Shown: positions 17,991 to 29,268 of the stretch, piece by piece
Layout: the number at the start of each line of letters is the position of its first letter
Numbering within the stretch: the first letter of the stretch is position 1
Origin: Luteimonas yindakuii
Lineage (GTDB): Bacteria > Pseudomonadota > Gammaproteobacteria > Xanthomonadales > Xanthomonadaceae
Direction of reading: 5' to 3'
NCBI RefSeq assembly: GCF_004803715.2
Contig: NZ_CP039383.2
Location: 186,001 to 250,000, forward strand
DNA: 64,000 bases
Notes under the pieces: model-generated
The model's database searches: none
What the model was told of the DNA's origin: nothing
Seen by the model: only the letters and a program-made list of their open reading frames with translations
Made by a program: the position numbers and the translations under genes

Positions 17991-19463
17991 TCAGCCGGCG
18001 TCGCGGCCGGCTGGGGTGGTGGTCGTGGACGCGACGCGCGCCTCGTTGCCACCCGCAGCCTGCGCGTAGTGCAGCGCCTCGACCTGCTCGATGCGTGCCA
18101 GTGCCGGCCCCACGTGGGCGCGGAAGGCGGCCAGGTCGGCACCCTTGAGCGGTTCCGGCGGCGGCATGGTCTGGGTCAGCGGATTGCGGTGCGCGCCGTT
18201 GACGCGGAATTCGTAATGCAGGTGCGGACCGGTGGCCAGGCCGGTGGCACCGATGTAGCCGATCACCCGGCCCTGCGGCACGCGCTCGCCCTGGCGGAGG
18301 TTGGCGAACTTCGACATGTGCGCGTACAGCGTGGTGTAGCCGCGGCCGTGGTCGAGGATCACCACGTTGCCGTAGCCGCGCTGCCAGCCCTTGAACTGCA
18401 CGCGGGCATCGCCGGCGGCCATGATCGGGGTGCCGGTGCGCGCGGCGTAGTCGACGCCCTTGTGCATGCGCATCGTGCCCAGCACCGGATGGCGGCGGGC
18501 GCCGAAGTTGGAACTCAGGCGCGAGAACTCCACCGGGGTGCGCAGGAAGCTCTTCTTCAGCGGGCGACCGTCGGCGGTGAAGTACTCGGCCTTGCCATTG
18601 CGCTCGTAGCGGAAGCCGGAATAGGTCTTGCCGCCGGTGGTGAAGGTCGCGGCGATGACGTCGCCGCTGCCGATCTTCTCGCCCTCGCGCCACAACTCCT
18701 CGATGACCACGCTGTAGCGGTCGCCGGGCTGGATCTCGCGCGAGAAGTCGATGTCGTACTGGAAGATGCTGTCGGTCATCGTGTGGATGACCTTCGGCGA
18801 CAGCCCGGCCTGGCGCGCCGAGCCGTACAGGGAATTGGTGATCTCGCCGGTGACCACGGTGGCGTGGCGCTCGACCGGGCGCTCGATGACGCTGGCCTTG
18901 ACCTCGTCGCCGGCCAGCGACAGCTGCACGCGCTCGGTGGTGCCGCGGTCGAAGCGGAAACCGCGCAGCCGGCCGTTGTCGTCGATGTCGAAGCCGAGCT
19001 CGGTGCCGGGGCGCAGGCGGGTCAGCGCGCCGCGCACGGCATCGGTCTCGAGGATCCGGTGCAGGGTGGTGGCAGGAATGCCCTGGGCCTCGAAGATCGC
19101 GCCGAGGGTTTCGCCGGGCTGCACCGCCACCGTCTGCCAGCTGCGCTGCACCGCGGCGCGCGCGGGCGCCTGCAGCGGCGGCAGCGCCAGTGCCATGGTG
19201 GTCAGCGCGGGCTGCGCGCCGTCGCCGGCCTGCAGGGCGTTGGAGAAGCCGGGCACCATCGCGATGACCAGCGCGCCGAGACTGGCGAAGATGCTGGCCT
19301 GTCCCCAGTGACGGCGGGTCCAGCGCCCGTTGAAGCCGTCACGATCGAGCAGCTGGGGAAGCTGGTCGGAGAGCTGGCTCGCCCGCAGCGCGAGGGCGCG
19401 GCGGTTGGCGAGACGAACGAGTCGGTTGCGTTCGGGGTCGAACGCCGGGTCGTTGGTCGTCAT
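17991..19463 (-). CDS. Peptidoglycan DD-metalloendopeptidase, M23 family (MepM-like)
   Basis: Cleaves stem-peptide cross-links during wall growth. The 490-residue protein has a cytoplasmic tail, one membrane anchor at about 54-72, a LysM/OapA-like domain (about 108-165), a central insert and a C-terminal M23 peptidase (about 315-425). The zinc ligands are visible: H334 and D338 in MHKGVDYAA, and H414/H416 in TGPHLHYEF, so it is catalytically competent, unlike EnvC in this window. It is divergent from tyrS with a 188-bp gap. Confidence 0.93.
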   Translation of the reverse strand: MTTNDPAFDPERNRLVRLANRRALALRASQLSDQLPQLLDRDGFNGRWTRRHWGQASIFASLGALVIAMVPGFSNALQAGDGAQPALTTMALALPPLQAPARAAVQRSWQTVAVQPGETLGAIFEAQGIPATTLHRILETDAVRGALTRLRPGTELGFDIDDNGRLRGFRFDRGTTERVQLSLAGDEVKASVIERPVERHATVVTGEITNSLYGSARQAGLSPKVIHTMTDSIFQYDIDFSREIQPGDRYSVVIEELWREGEKIGSGDVIAATFTTGGKTYSGFRYERNGKAEYFTADGRPLKKSFLRTPVEFSRLSSNFGARRHPVLGTMRMHKGVDYAARTGTPIMAAGDARVQFKGWQRGYGNVVILDHGRGYTTLYAHMSKFANLRQGERVPQGRVIGYIGATGLATGPHLHYEFRVNGAHRNPLTQTMPPPEPLKGADLAAFRAHVGPALARIEQVEALHYAQAAGGNEARVASTTTTPAGRDAG

Positions 19464-19651
19464 CTGCGTTCCAGTGTCTGCGTGAATTCCGCGTCAGCGC
19501 GGTAAAGTAAAGACCTCAACTCGGTGCGTCAAATGCCTGACACCGCTGGGAATTTCCTGAAATGCCCGCGCTAACAGGCTCTTAACACCGTTTTCAGAAC
19601 TCCATCACATTCAGCCACGGGCGCGTCGCACCGGGCTTTCCAGGAATCGCC

Positions 19652-20869
19652 GTGACCGCGCCAGACCCCGCCATCCAGGCCGCCTACGACCAGATCGCAC
19701 GCGGCACCGAGGAACTGCTCAAGCCCGACGAACTGCTCACGCGGCTGCAGGCCGGGCGGCCGCTGCGGGTGAAGGCCGGCTTCGATCCCACCGCGCCGGA
19801 CCTGCACCTGGGCCATACGGTGCTGCTCAACAAGCTGCGCCAGTTCCAGGACCTCGGCCATACGGCGATCTTCCTGATCGGCGACTTCACCGGGATGATC
19901 GGCGACCCCTCGGGCAAGAACGCCACCCGCAAGCCGCTGTCGCGCGAGGACGTGCTGGCCAATGCGCGCACCTACGAGTCGCAGGTGTTCAGGGTGCTCG
20001 ACCGCGAGCGCACCGAGGTGCGTTTCAACAGCGAGTGGTTCGGGACGATGTCGGCGGCGGACATGATCCGCCTGGCCGGCCAGCTGACGGTGGCACGCAT
20101 GCTCGAGCGCGACGACTTCGCCAAACGCCATGCCGCGCAGCAGCCGATCGCGATCCACGAATTCCTGTATCCGCTGGTGCAGGGCTACGACTCGGTCGCG
20201 CTGGAAGCCGACGTCGAGCTCGGCGGCACCGACCAGACCTTCAACCTGCTGATGGGCCGCGGCCTGCAGGAGCACCACGGGCAGAAGCCGCAGGTGGTGC
20301 TGACGCTGCCGTTGCTGGAAGGCCTCGACGGCATCAACAAGATGTCGAAGTCGCTGGGCAACTACATCGGCATCACCGAGCCGGCGATCGACATCGTCAA
20401 CAAGACGATGAGGATCGGCGACGATTTGATGTGGAAGTGGATCGAACTGCTGAGCTTCGAGATCCCGATCGACGAAGCAGCACGGCTGAAGGCCGAGGTG
20501 GCTGCCGGCCTCAATCCGCGCGACGTCAAGCTGCGGCTGGCGCGCGAGTTCGCCACCCGCTTCCACGATGCGGGCGCCGCGGAAACCGCGATCGCGGGCT
20601 GGCATGCCGCGGTGACCGGGCAGGGCGACACCTCGCTGCTGCCGTTGCAGGACGTCCACGTCCCCGTCGAAGGCCTGCGCATCGCGGCGCTGCTGACCGC
20701 GGCCGGCATCACGCCATCGAATTCGGAGGCCAACCGCAAGCTCAAGGAGCGAGCGGTGAAAGTGGATGGTGTGGTGATCGAGGATGCGGGGCTGGTGTTC
20801 GCGCCCGGCTTCGAGGGCGTGCTGCAGGTCGGCAAGCGCAACTTCGCGCGGGTGCGGCTGGTCGGCTGA
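19652..20869 (+). CDS. tyrS: Tyrosyl-tRNA synthetase
   Basis: Class I synthetase charging tRNA-Tyr. The 405-residue protein has HLGH at 52-55 (within [12 protein letters not shown]), KMSKS at 230-234 and a C-terminal S4-like RNA-binding domain (about 340-405). It belongs to the TyrZ-like branch that begins with an N-terminal helical extension. The start is GTG at 19652; no ATG is better placed. It ends before a 640-bp gene-free region. Confidence 0.95.
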   Translation: MTAPDPAIQAAYDQIARGTEELLKPDELLTRLQAGRPLRVKAGFDPTAPDLHLGHTVLLNKLRQFQDLGHTAIFLIGDFTGMIGDPSGKNATRKPLSREDVLANARTYESQVFRVLDRERTEVRFNSEWFGTMSAADMIRLAGQLTVARMLERDDFAKRHAAQQPIAIHEFLYPLVQGYDSVALEADVELGGTDQTFNLLMGRGLQEHHGQKPQVVLTLPLLEGLDGINKMSKSLGNYIGITEPAIDIVNKTMRIGDDLMWKWIELLSFEIPIDEAARLKAEVAAGLNPRDVKLRLAREFATRFHDAGAAETAIAGWHAAVTGQGDTSLLPLQDVHVPVEGLRIAALLTAAGITPSNSEANRKLKERAVKVDGVVIEDAGLVFAPGFEGVLQVGKRNFARVRLVG

Positions 20870-21029
20870 GGCGGGTCGCGGCGCCGCGAAGCGCTGTGGC
20901 GGCACAGGCGATGGACGGTCGCCCACGAAGCTACGGATAGACGTGCGGACATCCGAGACGCAAGGGCTTGCGTAGATCTGCGCCAAAAAACGGTGCCTAC
21001 GGCAGGTCCGGGGCGATGGGGAAGCCGGA

Positions 21030-21048
21030 CTTACCGTGATTCGGTAAG
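21030..21048. other. Small hairpin downstream of tyrS
   Basis: Perfect 7-bp stem CTTACCG/CGGTAAG with a 5-base loop, about 160 bp after the tyrS stop and just before the composite repeat. No T-tract follows, so its role is unclear. Confidence 0.35.
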
Positions 21049-21070
21049 TGGCTCCGTTGTGTGTCGCGCT

Positions 21071-21189
21071 GCCCGTCGCGTGCACCGGGGGGCGTGCTCC
21101 CCTGGCCGGAGTCCGCGTCCAGCTACCACGGCCGGCCGCCGGCCATCCATGGCCGGCTGGGAGCACACCCCCCGGCGCACGCAACGGGC
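21071..21189 (-). repeat. Hairpin unit 1A (119 bp)
   Basis: Left arm 21071-21101 pairs with right arm 21159-21189 at 28 of 31 positions. All three mismatches become G-U wobbles when the minus strand is folded. The 57-base interior contains the palindrome-like GCCGGCCATCCATGGCCGGC. The interior differs from unit 2A at one base only. Confidence 0.85.
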
Positions 21190-21304
21190 CCGGGCGTGCG
21201 CCGCCCCCGGCATGGAGAGCAGGAGCGGCAGGCTTCGCCTGCGACCGCCGCCGTCGTTCTTCGCCGTTGATTCTGATCTTCGTTCCGATCCGGCGACAGG
21301 TTGG

Positions 21305-21420
21305 AGCCCGCCGCGGACGCAGGGGGATGTCCAGAGCCGGCCATGGATGGCCGGCGACGGCCGTGGTAGCTGGACGCGGACTTCGGCCGGCTGGGCATCC
21401 CCCTGTGGCCGTGGTGGGCC
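21305..21420 (+). repeat. Hairpin unit 1B (116 bp)
   Basis: Left arm 21305-21332 pairs with right arm 21393-21420 at 22 of 28 positions; four of the six mismatches are G-U wobbles on the plus strand. The interior is the reverse complement of unit A's interior, with substitutions, so the unit is inverted relative to 1A. Confidence 0.8.
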
Positions 21421-21460
21421 ACGAGACTGCTGTGGGGGTCCCGCGATCGGGGGAAGCATC

Positions 21461-21488
21461 AAAAAAAAACGGCGCCCGAAGGCGCCGT
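21461..21488 (-). terminator. Rho-independent terminator of the M28 peptidase gene
   Basis: On the minus strand, the 8-bp stem ACGGCGCC/GGCGCCGT (21469-21476 with 21481-21488) with a TTCG tetraloop is followed by a run of eight T (A-tract at 21461-21468). It lies 25 bp past the stop of the leftward M28 gene. Confidence 0.9.
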
Positions 21489-21512
21489 CCTTTGTACCGC
21501 GGTGTCGACCGC

Positions 21513-23222
<1,710 letters not shown>

Positions 23223-23304
23223 GCGGTGTCTCCGGTACGGGGACACCGATTCTAGGCCACCCGGCGCCCGCGGCCACTGCCGGCGGGCGCCCGCATGCCG
23301 CCGG

Positions 23305-24045
23305 TCAGTCGCGCGGCGGGCGGTCGTCGCTGTAGGGCTGCGCTTCGGCACCGGTGATCGCGCCGGTGCGCGCGGTCTCGTGCACGTACAGGGTGACCGC
23401 ACGTTCGAACACCAGTTCGCCGTCGACCACCGCGCCGGGGCCGATGACGATGCGTGGCTTGCGCTGGTTGATGTTGATCGGGAACCACGACGACGACGGC
23501 TTGCGTACGTAGACACCACCGCGCACATGCGAATTGGCGCCGATGGTGACATCGCCGTTGATGGTCTCGACATCGCCGCCGACGCGGGTGCCGACCAGGC
23601 CGATGCCGCCGTTGACGGTCTCGACGTCCTCCCCGACCTCGCTGCCGCGGTCGAGGAAGATGCTGCCGCTGACGGTTTCCACCTTGCCGGCGACGCGGGT
23701 GTCGTGGCCGCCGCGGATGCCGCCATTGACCGTGGTCAGGCTGTCGACGCCGACGTTGTCGCCGAACCGGATGCCGCCGTTGACCGTCTCCAGCGCACCG
23801 GCGGTGACGCGGCTGCCGAGGGTGATGCCGCCATTGACGGTTTCCACGTCGCCGGCGCGTGCGCCGTCGCCAAGGCGGATGCCGCCGTTGACGGTGTCGA
23901 TGTCGCCGACATGGCGATCGGCTTCGACGGAGATGCCGCCGTTGACCTTGCTGATGCTCTCCTGCGCCATGGCCACGGGCGCGCACAGCGCGACCGCGAC
24001 GGCCAGGGCGAAGACGGAACGACTGGGAATGCGGTTGCGATTCAT
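23305..24045 (-). CDS. Secreted beta-solenoid-like protein with tandem NGGI repeats
   Basis: A 246-residue protein with a signal peptide cleaved near APVAMA (25-27). It is followed by about eight tandem units of 17-19 residues with the core T-V-N-G-G-I-x-x-G and an ending G-D-V-E-T (residues about 30-175). One unit reads TVSGSIFLD and one TINGDVTIG. Regular short turns rich in Gly, Asn and Val suggest a right-handed beta-helix, as in bactofilin-like or polymer-forming proteins. The C-terminal 70 residues are unique. Function unknown. The start ATG at 24043-24045 is clear. Confidence 0.8.
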   Translation of the reverse strand: MNRNRIPSRSVFALAVAVALCAPVAMAQESISKVNGGISVEADRHVGDIDTVNGGIRLGDGARAGDVETVNGGITLGSRVTAGALETVNGGIRFGDNVGVDSLTTVNGGIRGGHDTRVAGKVETVSGSIFLDRGSEVGEDVETVNGGIGLVGTRVGGDVETINGDVTIGANSHVRGGVYVRKPSSSWFPININQRKPRIVIGPGAVVDGELVFERAVTLYVHETARTGAITGAEAQPYSDDRPPRD

Positions 24046-24120
24046 GCGTGGGTTCCCGGGACGTAGGGTGGTCGCGGTGGCGCAGGGCACCGCCACGCCG
24101 TCAGCATGCGCGTGCGCGGC

Positions 24121-24126
24121 TACAAT
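24121..24126 (+). promoter_or_regulatory. Putative -10 box for gpmI
   Basis: TACAAT lies 33 bases before the gpmI GTG, at a spacing suitable for a short leader. No convincing -35 box is visible 17 bp upstream. Confidence 0.35.
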
Positions 24127-24158
24127 CGCACCTGTCCGAAGTCACAGGGCCGAACGTC

Positions 24159-25697
24159 GTGTCCATCGCCTCCCGCCGTCCCAAACCCGCGGTCCTGCTG
24201 ATCCTCGATGGCTGGGGCTACCGCGAGGACCCGCGCGACAACGCCATTGCCCTGGCCGATATTCCGCACTGGCGCCGCCTGTGGGAGGCGGGCCCGCGCA
24301 CGCTGGTGCATACCGAAGGACGCCATGTCGGCCTGCCGGATGGGCAGATGGGCAACTCCGAAGTCGGCCACATGAACATCGGTGCCGGCCGCGTGGTGTA
24401 CCAGGAACTCACGCGCATCGATGCCGCGATCGAGGACGGCAGTTTCTTCGGCAATGCCGAACTGGTTGCCGCCTGCGACGCGGTGCGCGCCTCCGGCGGC
24501 ACCCTGCACCTGATGGGCCTGGTCTCGCCGGGCGGCGTGCATGCGCACGAGCGCCATCTGTACGCGATGCTGGATCTCGCCGCGCGTCGTGGCGTCGCCA
24601 GGGTTGCCGTGCATGCGTTCCTCGATGGCCGCGACATGCCGCCGCGCTCGGCGCTGCCGAGCCTCGAGCGCCTGCAGGCCGCATGCGCACGGGTGGGCAA
24701 TGCGCGCATCTACAGCCTCTGCGGCCGTTATTTCGCCATGGATCGCGACCATCGCTGGGAGCGCGTGCGCCGCGCGTGGGATGTCGTCGTCGACGCGCAG
24801 GGCCAGCATGCGACCGATGCACAGGCGGCACTGGCCGCAGCCTATGCGCGCGACGAGAACGACGAGTTCGTGCAGCCGGTGGTGCTCGACGGCGCGCTGC
24901 CGATGGCCGATGGCGATGCGGTGGTGTTCATGAACTTCCGCGCCGACCGCGCACGCCAGTTGAGCGCCGCATTCGTGCAGCCCGGCTTCGATGGTTTCCA
25001 GGCACGCCGGCCGGCGTTGGCGCGCTTCGTCTGCCTGACCAATTACGACGCGACCCTGCCGGCGCCGGTTGCATTCGCGCCCGATGACCTGCGCAACACC
25101 CTCGGCGAGGTGCTGGCCGGCCACGGCCTGACCCAGCTGCGCATCGCCGAGACCGAGAAGTACGCCCACGTGACGTTCTTCATGAGTGGTGGCCGCGAGG
25201 TGCCGTTTGCCGGCGAGGAACGCATCCTGGTGCCGAGCCCGCAGGTCGCCACCTACGACCTGCAGCCGGAAATGAGCGCGCCCGAGGTCACCCGGCGCCT
25301 GGTCGAGGCGATCGAGGCCGACCGTTTCGACGCGATCATCTGCAACTACGCCAACCCCGACATGGTCGGCCACAGCGGCGACCTGCAGGCGGCGATCAAG
25401 GCGGTGGAAGCGGTGGACCGCGCGGTCGGCGAGGTGGTGGCGGCCGTGGTCGCGCGCGGCGGCGAGCTGCTGGTCACCGCCGACCACGGCAACGTCGAGA
25501 TGATGCGCGACCCGGACACCGGCGAACCGCACACCGCGCATACGGTGGGCCCGGTCGGGCTGGTGTACGTCGGCCGGCCCGGGGTGCGCCTGCGCGCCGA
25601 CGGCGCGCTGCGCGATCTCGCACCGACCCTGCTCGACATGCTTGGCGTCACGCCCCCGGCCGAGATGACCGGCACCTCGCTGCTGCTGCACGGCTGA
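24159..25697 (+). CDS. gpmI: 2,3-bisphosphoglycerate-independent phosphoglycerate mutase
   Basis: Interconverts 3- and 2-phosphoglycerate in glycolysis using a phosphoserine and two metal ions. At 512 residues it has the family's usual length. The metal Asp is in LILDGWG (D17) and the catalytic Ser in [10 protein letters not shown] (S67). [30 protein letters not shown] and TADHGNVE follow in order. The GTG at 24159 is chosen because homology begins at once and no ATG is available. Its stop overlaps the envC start (TGATG), as in the gpmI-envC order of enterobacteria. Confidence 0.95.
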   Translation: MSIASRRPKPAVLLILDGWGYREDPRDNAIALADIPHWRRLWEAGPRTLVHTEGRHVGLPDGQMGNSEVGHMNIGAGRVVYQELTRIDAAIEDGSFFGNAELVAACDAVRASGGTLHLMGLVSPGGVHAHERHLYAMLDLAARRGVARVAVHAFLDGRDMPPRSALPSLERLQAACARVGNARIYSLCGRYFAMDRDHRWERVRRAWDVVVDAQGQHATDAQAALAAAYARDENDEFVQPVVLDGALPMADGDAVVFMNFRADRARQLSAAFVQPGFDGFQARRPALARFVCLTNYDATLPAPVAFAPDDLRNTLGEVLAGHGLTQLRIAETEKYAHVTFFMSGGREVPFAGEERILVPSPQVATYDLQPEMSAPEVTRRLVEAIEADRFDAIICNYANPDMVGHSGDLQAAIKAVEAVDRAVGEVVAAVVARGGELLVTADHGNVEMMRDPDTGEPHTAHTVGPVGLVYVGRPGVRLRADGALRDLAPTLLDMLGVTPPAEMTGTSLLLHG

Positions 25698-26923
25698 TGC
25701 GACCGGCCGGGCGCTGCGCGATCGCACTGGCCGTCGCCCTGCTGCTGGCGCTGCCCGCCGCCGGGCAGAACCAGCGCGAGACCGAGCGGCGCCTGCAGCA
25801 GGTCAAGCGCGAACTCGATGCGGTCGCCAGCGAGCGCCGCAAGCTCGAGGGCGAACGCGGCGAGGCCACCCGTTCGCTGCGCACCGCCGATGAACGCGTC
25901 GCCGCCGCCACCCGCGCGCTGCAGCAGACCGAAGCCCAGCTGGCGCGCGAGCAGGCCGAGCTGGCCGCACTCGCCGGACGCCGCGACGGCCTGCGCGAGC
26001 GCCTCGGTGCGCAGCGCGACGAACTGGCCGCGTTGCTGCGCGCGGCCTACACCGTTGGCGACCACGCCGCGCTGAAGCTGCTGCTGTCGCAGGACAGCGC
26101 CGGCGGCTCCGGGCGCCTGCTGGCCTACCACCGCCACCTGCAGCGCGACCGGGGCGAGCGCATCCGCGCACTGGGCCGCGAGCTGGCCGAACTCGACACG
26201 CTGGAACGCGAGATCGGCGAACGTACCGCGGCGCTGGAAGCCATCCGTGCCACCCAGCGCGAGCAACGCGCCGGACTCGAGGCCGACCGCAAGGCGCGCG
26301 CCGCGACGGTGGCCGGCCTGGAAGAGCGTTACGGCGATCGTCGGCAGCGCGAGCAGGCGCTCGGCCGCGACGCGCGCGGGCTCGAACAGGTGCTGACGCA
26401 GCTGCGCGCGGCGGCGCGGCGTGCCGCCGCCGAACGTCGCCGCGCCGAGCAGGCGGCCGCGCGCGAATCCAGTACGACCCCGGGCCGCGCCAACGCGCCG
26501 CGCCGCGCGCCGGCGCAGGTCGCGCGCACCGCGCCGGTGCAGGTCGGCGGGCTGGGCTGGCCGGTGGCTGGCACGCTGCTGGCGCGCTTCGGCGCGCGCA
26601 TGCCCGATGGCCGCGCCAGCTCCGGCGTGCTGATCGGGGCCGCCGCCGGTACCCCGGTCAAGGCAGTGGCCGAGGGCACCGTGGTGTTCGCGGAATGGAT
26701 GACCGGCTACGGCAACATCGTCATCGTCGACCACGGCAACGGCCACATGAGCCTGTACGCCCACAACGATGCGGTGCTGCGCCAGGTCGGCGATCGCGTC
26801 GGCCGTGGCGACACCGTCGCCAGCGTCGGCAATTCCGGGGGCCAGGGGCAGCCCGCGCTGTACTTCGAGCTGCGTCGCGACGGCAAGCCGATCGATCCGT
26901 CGACCTGGCTGCAGAGGCGCTGA
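25697..26923 (+). CDS. envC: EnvC-like murein hydrolase activator
   Basis: Periplasmic activator of AmiA/AmiB-type amidases at the division septum. The 408-residue protein has a signal peptide (1-24), a long coiled coil (about 25-255, QRETERRLQQVKRELD) and a C-terminal LytM domain (about 285-405). The LytM zinc site is degenerate: the first motif reads GVLIGAAAG instead of HxxxD, and the last reads LYFELR instead of HxH. EnvC is thus an activator and not a peptidase. It is coupled to gpmI by overlap and followed by ctpA. Confidence 0.92.
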   Translation: MRPAGRCAIALAVALLLALPAAGQNQRETERRLQQVKRELDAVASERRKLEGERGEATRSLRTADERVAAATRALQQTEAQLAREQAELAALAGRRDGLRERLGAQRDELAALLRAAYTVGDHAALKLLLSQDSAGGSGRLLAYHRHLQRDRGERIRALGRELAELDTLEREIGERTAALEAIRATQREQRAGLEADRKARAATVAGLEERYGDRRQREQALGRDARGLEQVLTQLRAAARRAAAERRRAEQAAARESSTTPGRANAPRRAPAQVARTAPVQVGGLGWPVAGTLLARFGARMPDGRASSGVLIGAAAGTPVKAVAEGTVVFAEWMTGYGNIVIVDHGNGHMSLYAHNDAVLRQVGDRVGRGDTVASVGNSGGQGQPALYFELRRDGKPIDPSTWLQRR

Positions 26924-26963
26924 ACGCGCGGCCGCGCCGCCACGGCGCGTGCGGGCGGCCGTG

Positions 26964-26969
26964 CATAAT
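26964..26969 (+). promoter_or_regulatory. Putative -10 box for ctpA
   Basis: CATAAT lies 26 bases before the ctpA start, with a clear GGAG ribosome site between. It suggests that ctpA has its own promoter in addition to read-through from envC. No strong -35 box was found. Confidence 0.35.
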
Positions 26970-26994
26970 CGGGCGACCCTGCTGGAGAACCCGG

Positions 26995-28656
26995 ATGCGT
27001 GTGCGCCTGTTGCCGTTGTTGATCGCCGGCCTGCTGTCGGCCCCGTTGCTGGCACAGACGCCGCCGGTCGAGCCGCCGGCCACACCGGTGCCTGCGGCAC
27101 AGCCGGCGACCGGGGTTCCGCCCACGCACGATGCGCCCGCGGAGACACTGCCAGCGGCCGAAGGCGGTGCCGCGCCGGCCGATCATGGCCAGGACCAGGG
27201 CCCGCCGGCCGCCGACCCCGCCGCAGCACCCGCGGACGAGCGCGAAATGGCGCGTGCAGTGCCGGCGGCGGATGATCCCGACGCCGGCACCCAGCCGTCG
27301 CGGCGCGTGCCACTCGACGAGATCAAGCGCTACGTCGCCGTCTACAACGCCGTGCGCGAGGCCTATGTCGATCCGGTCGACGATGCCGAGCTGATGCAGT
27401 CGGCGATCCGCGGCCTGCTGTTCGACCTCGACCCGCACAGCGCCTACCTCGATGCCGAGGACGCCGACGCCTTCGATGAGAGCACCACCGGCGCCTACAG
27501 CGGGATCGGCGTGGAGGTCATCCAGTTGCCGGATGGCGGGCTGCGTGTGGTCGCGCCCATCGACGGTACTCCGGCGGCGCGTGCGGGGCTGCGGTCGGGA
27601 GATGCGATCGTCGCCGTCGACGGGGTCCCGCTGACGCCCGCCAACCACGAAGGCCAGGGTCCCCTGCGCGGCACGCCCGGTACTTCGATCACCCTGACCG
27701 TGATGCGCGAAGGCGAGGCGGCGCCGCTGGAGATCCCGGTCGAGCGTGAGACCATCCGCGTGGTCAGCGTGCGCTCGCGCATGCTCGAACCCGGCTACGG
27801 CTATATCCGTGTCGGCGCGTTCCAGGTCGATACCGCGGCCGAGTTCCAGCGCCATTTGAAGGAGCTGCAGGCCGGTGGCGCGCTGCGTGGGCTGGTGCTC
27901 GACCTGCGCAGCAATCCGGGTGGCCTGCTGACCGGCGCGGTGCAGATCGCCGACGACCTGCTCGACAGCGGCCAGATCGTCAGCACGCGCGGGCGCATCC
28001 CGATCAGCGATGCGGTGTTCAATGCCACCCCCGGTGACCTGCTGGCCGGCGCGCCGATTGTGGTGATCGTCGATGCCGGTTCGGCCAGCGCATCCGAAGT
28101 GCTCGCCGGTGCGCTGCGCGACAACGACCGCGCACGCATCGTCGGCAGCCGCACGTTCGGCAAGGGCTCGGTGCAGACCCTGCTGCCGCTCGACAACGGC
28201 GACTCGGTCAAGCTCACCACCGCGCGCTACTACACGCCGAGCGGGCGCTCGATCCAGGCCCGCGGCATTGATCCCGACCGCGAACTGCAGCCCGACGGCG
28301 GCGACGCGCCGGTGCGCAATGGCTGGTCCGAGGCGGCGTTGCCCGGCCACCTGCGCGGCGACGAGGAGGAAGGCCTGGCCGGCGACAGTGCCGGCGCGGT
28401 GCTGGAGGGCGATGGGCCGATTGCGGCGGCGCTGGCTGAACTCAAGCAGCCGGGCGCGGCGGCGACGTCGGCTGCTGCCCCGGGCGTGACCGACGATGGC
28501 GCAACGCCTGCGCCGGCGTTGGATGACGGCGCCACGCCGGTGCCCCCGGCATCGGAGCCTGCGCCTGCCCCGGATGACGGCGAACCCGGAGCGGCTGCGC
28601 CGGCTCCTTCCGAACCTGCCATCGAGCCCGCGGCCGCCGAACAGGACGACGACTGA
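26995..28656 (+). CDS. ctpA: S41 carboxyl-terminal processing protease
   Basis: Periplasmic serine protease of 553 residues. A signal peptide (1-21) is followed by a Pro/Ala/Glu-rich linker (about 22-100), an N-terminal helical region, a PDZ domain (about 165-255; LPDGGLRVVAPIDGTPAA) and the S41 domain. The catalytic Ser is in GSASASE (362-368) and the Lys in FGKG (388-391, K390). The last 70 residues are again Pro/Ala/Asp-rich and variable. GGAGAA upstream of ATG 26995 fits a strong start. In other species CtpA cuts envelope hydrolases, which would fit the upstream envC; this is inference. Confidence 0.93.
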   Translation: MRVRLLPLLIAGLLSAPLLAQTPPVEPPATPVPAAQPATGVPPTHDAPAETLPAAEGGAAPADHGQDQGPPAADPAAAPADEREMARAVPAADDPDAGTQPSRRVPLDEIKRYVAVYNAVREAYVDPVDDAELMQSAIRGLLFDLDPHSAYLDAEDADAFDESTTGAYSGIGVEVIQLPDGGLRVVAPIDGTPAARAGLRSGDAIVAVDGVPLTPANHEGQGPLRGTPGTSITLTVMREGEAAPLEIPVERETIRVVSVRSRMLEPGYGYIRVGAFQVDTAAEFQRHLKELQAGGALRGLVLDLRSNPGGLLTGAVQIADDLLDSGQIVSTRGRIPISDAVFNATPGDLLAGAPIVVIVDAGSASASEVLAGALRDNDRARIVGSRTFGKGSVQTLLPLDNGDSVKLTTARYYTPSGRSIQARGIDPDRELQPDGGDAPVRNGWSEAALPGHLRGDEEEGLAGDSAGAVLEGDGPIAAALAELKQPGAAATSAAAPGVTDDGATPAPALDDGATPVPPASEPAPAPDDGEPGAAAPAPSEPAIEPAAAEQDDD

Positions 28657-28689
28657 GCGCGGCACGCAGCACGCAAGACTGGTCGCCGT

Positions 28690-28733
28690 AACGCGCCCGC
28701 GGGCGCCGCCACCGCAGCGCGGCGGCGGGCGTT
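28690..28733. terminator. GC-rich hairpin between converging ctpA and lipoprotein genes
   Basis: Outer stem AACGC/GCGTT and inner 7-bp stem CGCCGCC/GGCGGCG are separated by a bulge on the left side, and followed by TTT on the plus strand. It is a plausible but imperfect terminator for ctpA. Confidence 0.4.
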
Positions 28734-28736
28734 TGC

Positions 28737-29261
28737 CTATTCGGCGGCCAGCCGGCAGTCGATGCCGACACCGTCGCGTTCGGCGCTCGCAAGCTCGCCC
28801 TGGAAGGCACCGCAGTCGAGCAACGCGTCGTGGACGCTGCCATCGCCGTCATGCACTTCGATGCGCAGCTGCGGGCGGCCGCGCTCGATCAGCGCCAGGT
28901 CGGCCGGGTCGAACACCGGCGAACGGAAATGCACCTCGCCGGCGCCGCCGGTTTCGCGGGTCTCTCGATGCAGGCTGAGCCACGCCTGCTCGGTACCGGG
29001 CAGCTGGCGTTGTTGCGCGGCCACGGTGGGATAGCCGAACCACTCCGCGCTCACGGTGATGGTCGCGTGTTCCACCGCGACGATACGCGAGGCGGCTTCC
29101 GACAGCGCCAGGGTGACGGTGAACCCGTTGCCACGCGCCGCATCGACCCCGGGCGCCGCGGCGGGCGCCGGCGCCGGCGTGCGCGTGCACGCGGCGAGCG
29201 CGAACAGGACAGTCGCGGCTGCGGTGGTCAGGCCGGTGATGCGGGCGACGTGCGCGGGCAT
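28737..29261 (-). CDS. Small lipoprotein of unknown function
   Basis: A 174-residue protein whose N-terminus has a hydrophobic stretch ending in the lipobox LFALAACT, followed by a Pro/Ala spacer and a compact domain (about 50-174) with alternating strands and two late cysteines (LLDCGAF, IDCRLA). It has no recognised family. It lies 7 bp downstream of the DUF1820 gene on the same strand, suggesting co-transcription. The ATG at 29259-29261 is supported by the signal sequence. Confidence 0.7.
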   Translation of the reverse strand: MPAHVARITGLTTAAATVLFALAACTRTPAPAPAAAPGVDAARGNGFTVTLALSEAASRIVAVEHATITVSAEWFGYPTVAAQQRQLPGTEQAWLSLHRETRETGGAGEVHFRSPVFDPADLALIERGRPQLRIEVHDGDGSVHDALLDCGAFQGELASAERDGVGIDCRLAAE

Positions 29262-29268
29262 GCGGTTT

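Larger units (their letters stand above)
21051..21420. repeat. Composite inverted-hairpin repeat, copy 1
   Basis: This element fills most of the gene-free stretch 20870-21512 between the converging tyrS and M28 genes. It has hairpin unit A (21071-21189), a small hairpin GCAGGC/GCCTGC (21228-21242) and hairpin unit B (21305-21420). The inner sequences of A and B are close to reverse complements of each other. The same order recurs at 32009-32479. Unit A is nearly identical in the two copies; the spacers diverge. I do not recognise the family and see no transposase or target-site duplication. Confidence 0.85.

Noticed and set aside
19464..19651. Possible T-box-like or other riboswitch before tyrS
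   Set aside because: No T-box bulge or specifier loop was seen, and the 188-bp gap is shared with a divergent gene.
20940..21000. Possible tRNA or small RNA downstream of tyrS
   Set aside because: A short ACGCAAG/CTTGCGT stem has only a 2-base loop, and there is no cloverleaf or T-loop pattern.
23305..24045. Regularly spaced similar DNA units, first seen as a CRISPR-like array
   Set aside because: The units are in frame, encode TVNGGI turns, and have no unique spacers; this is a coding repeat.
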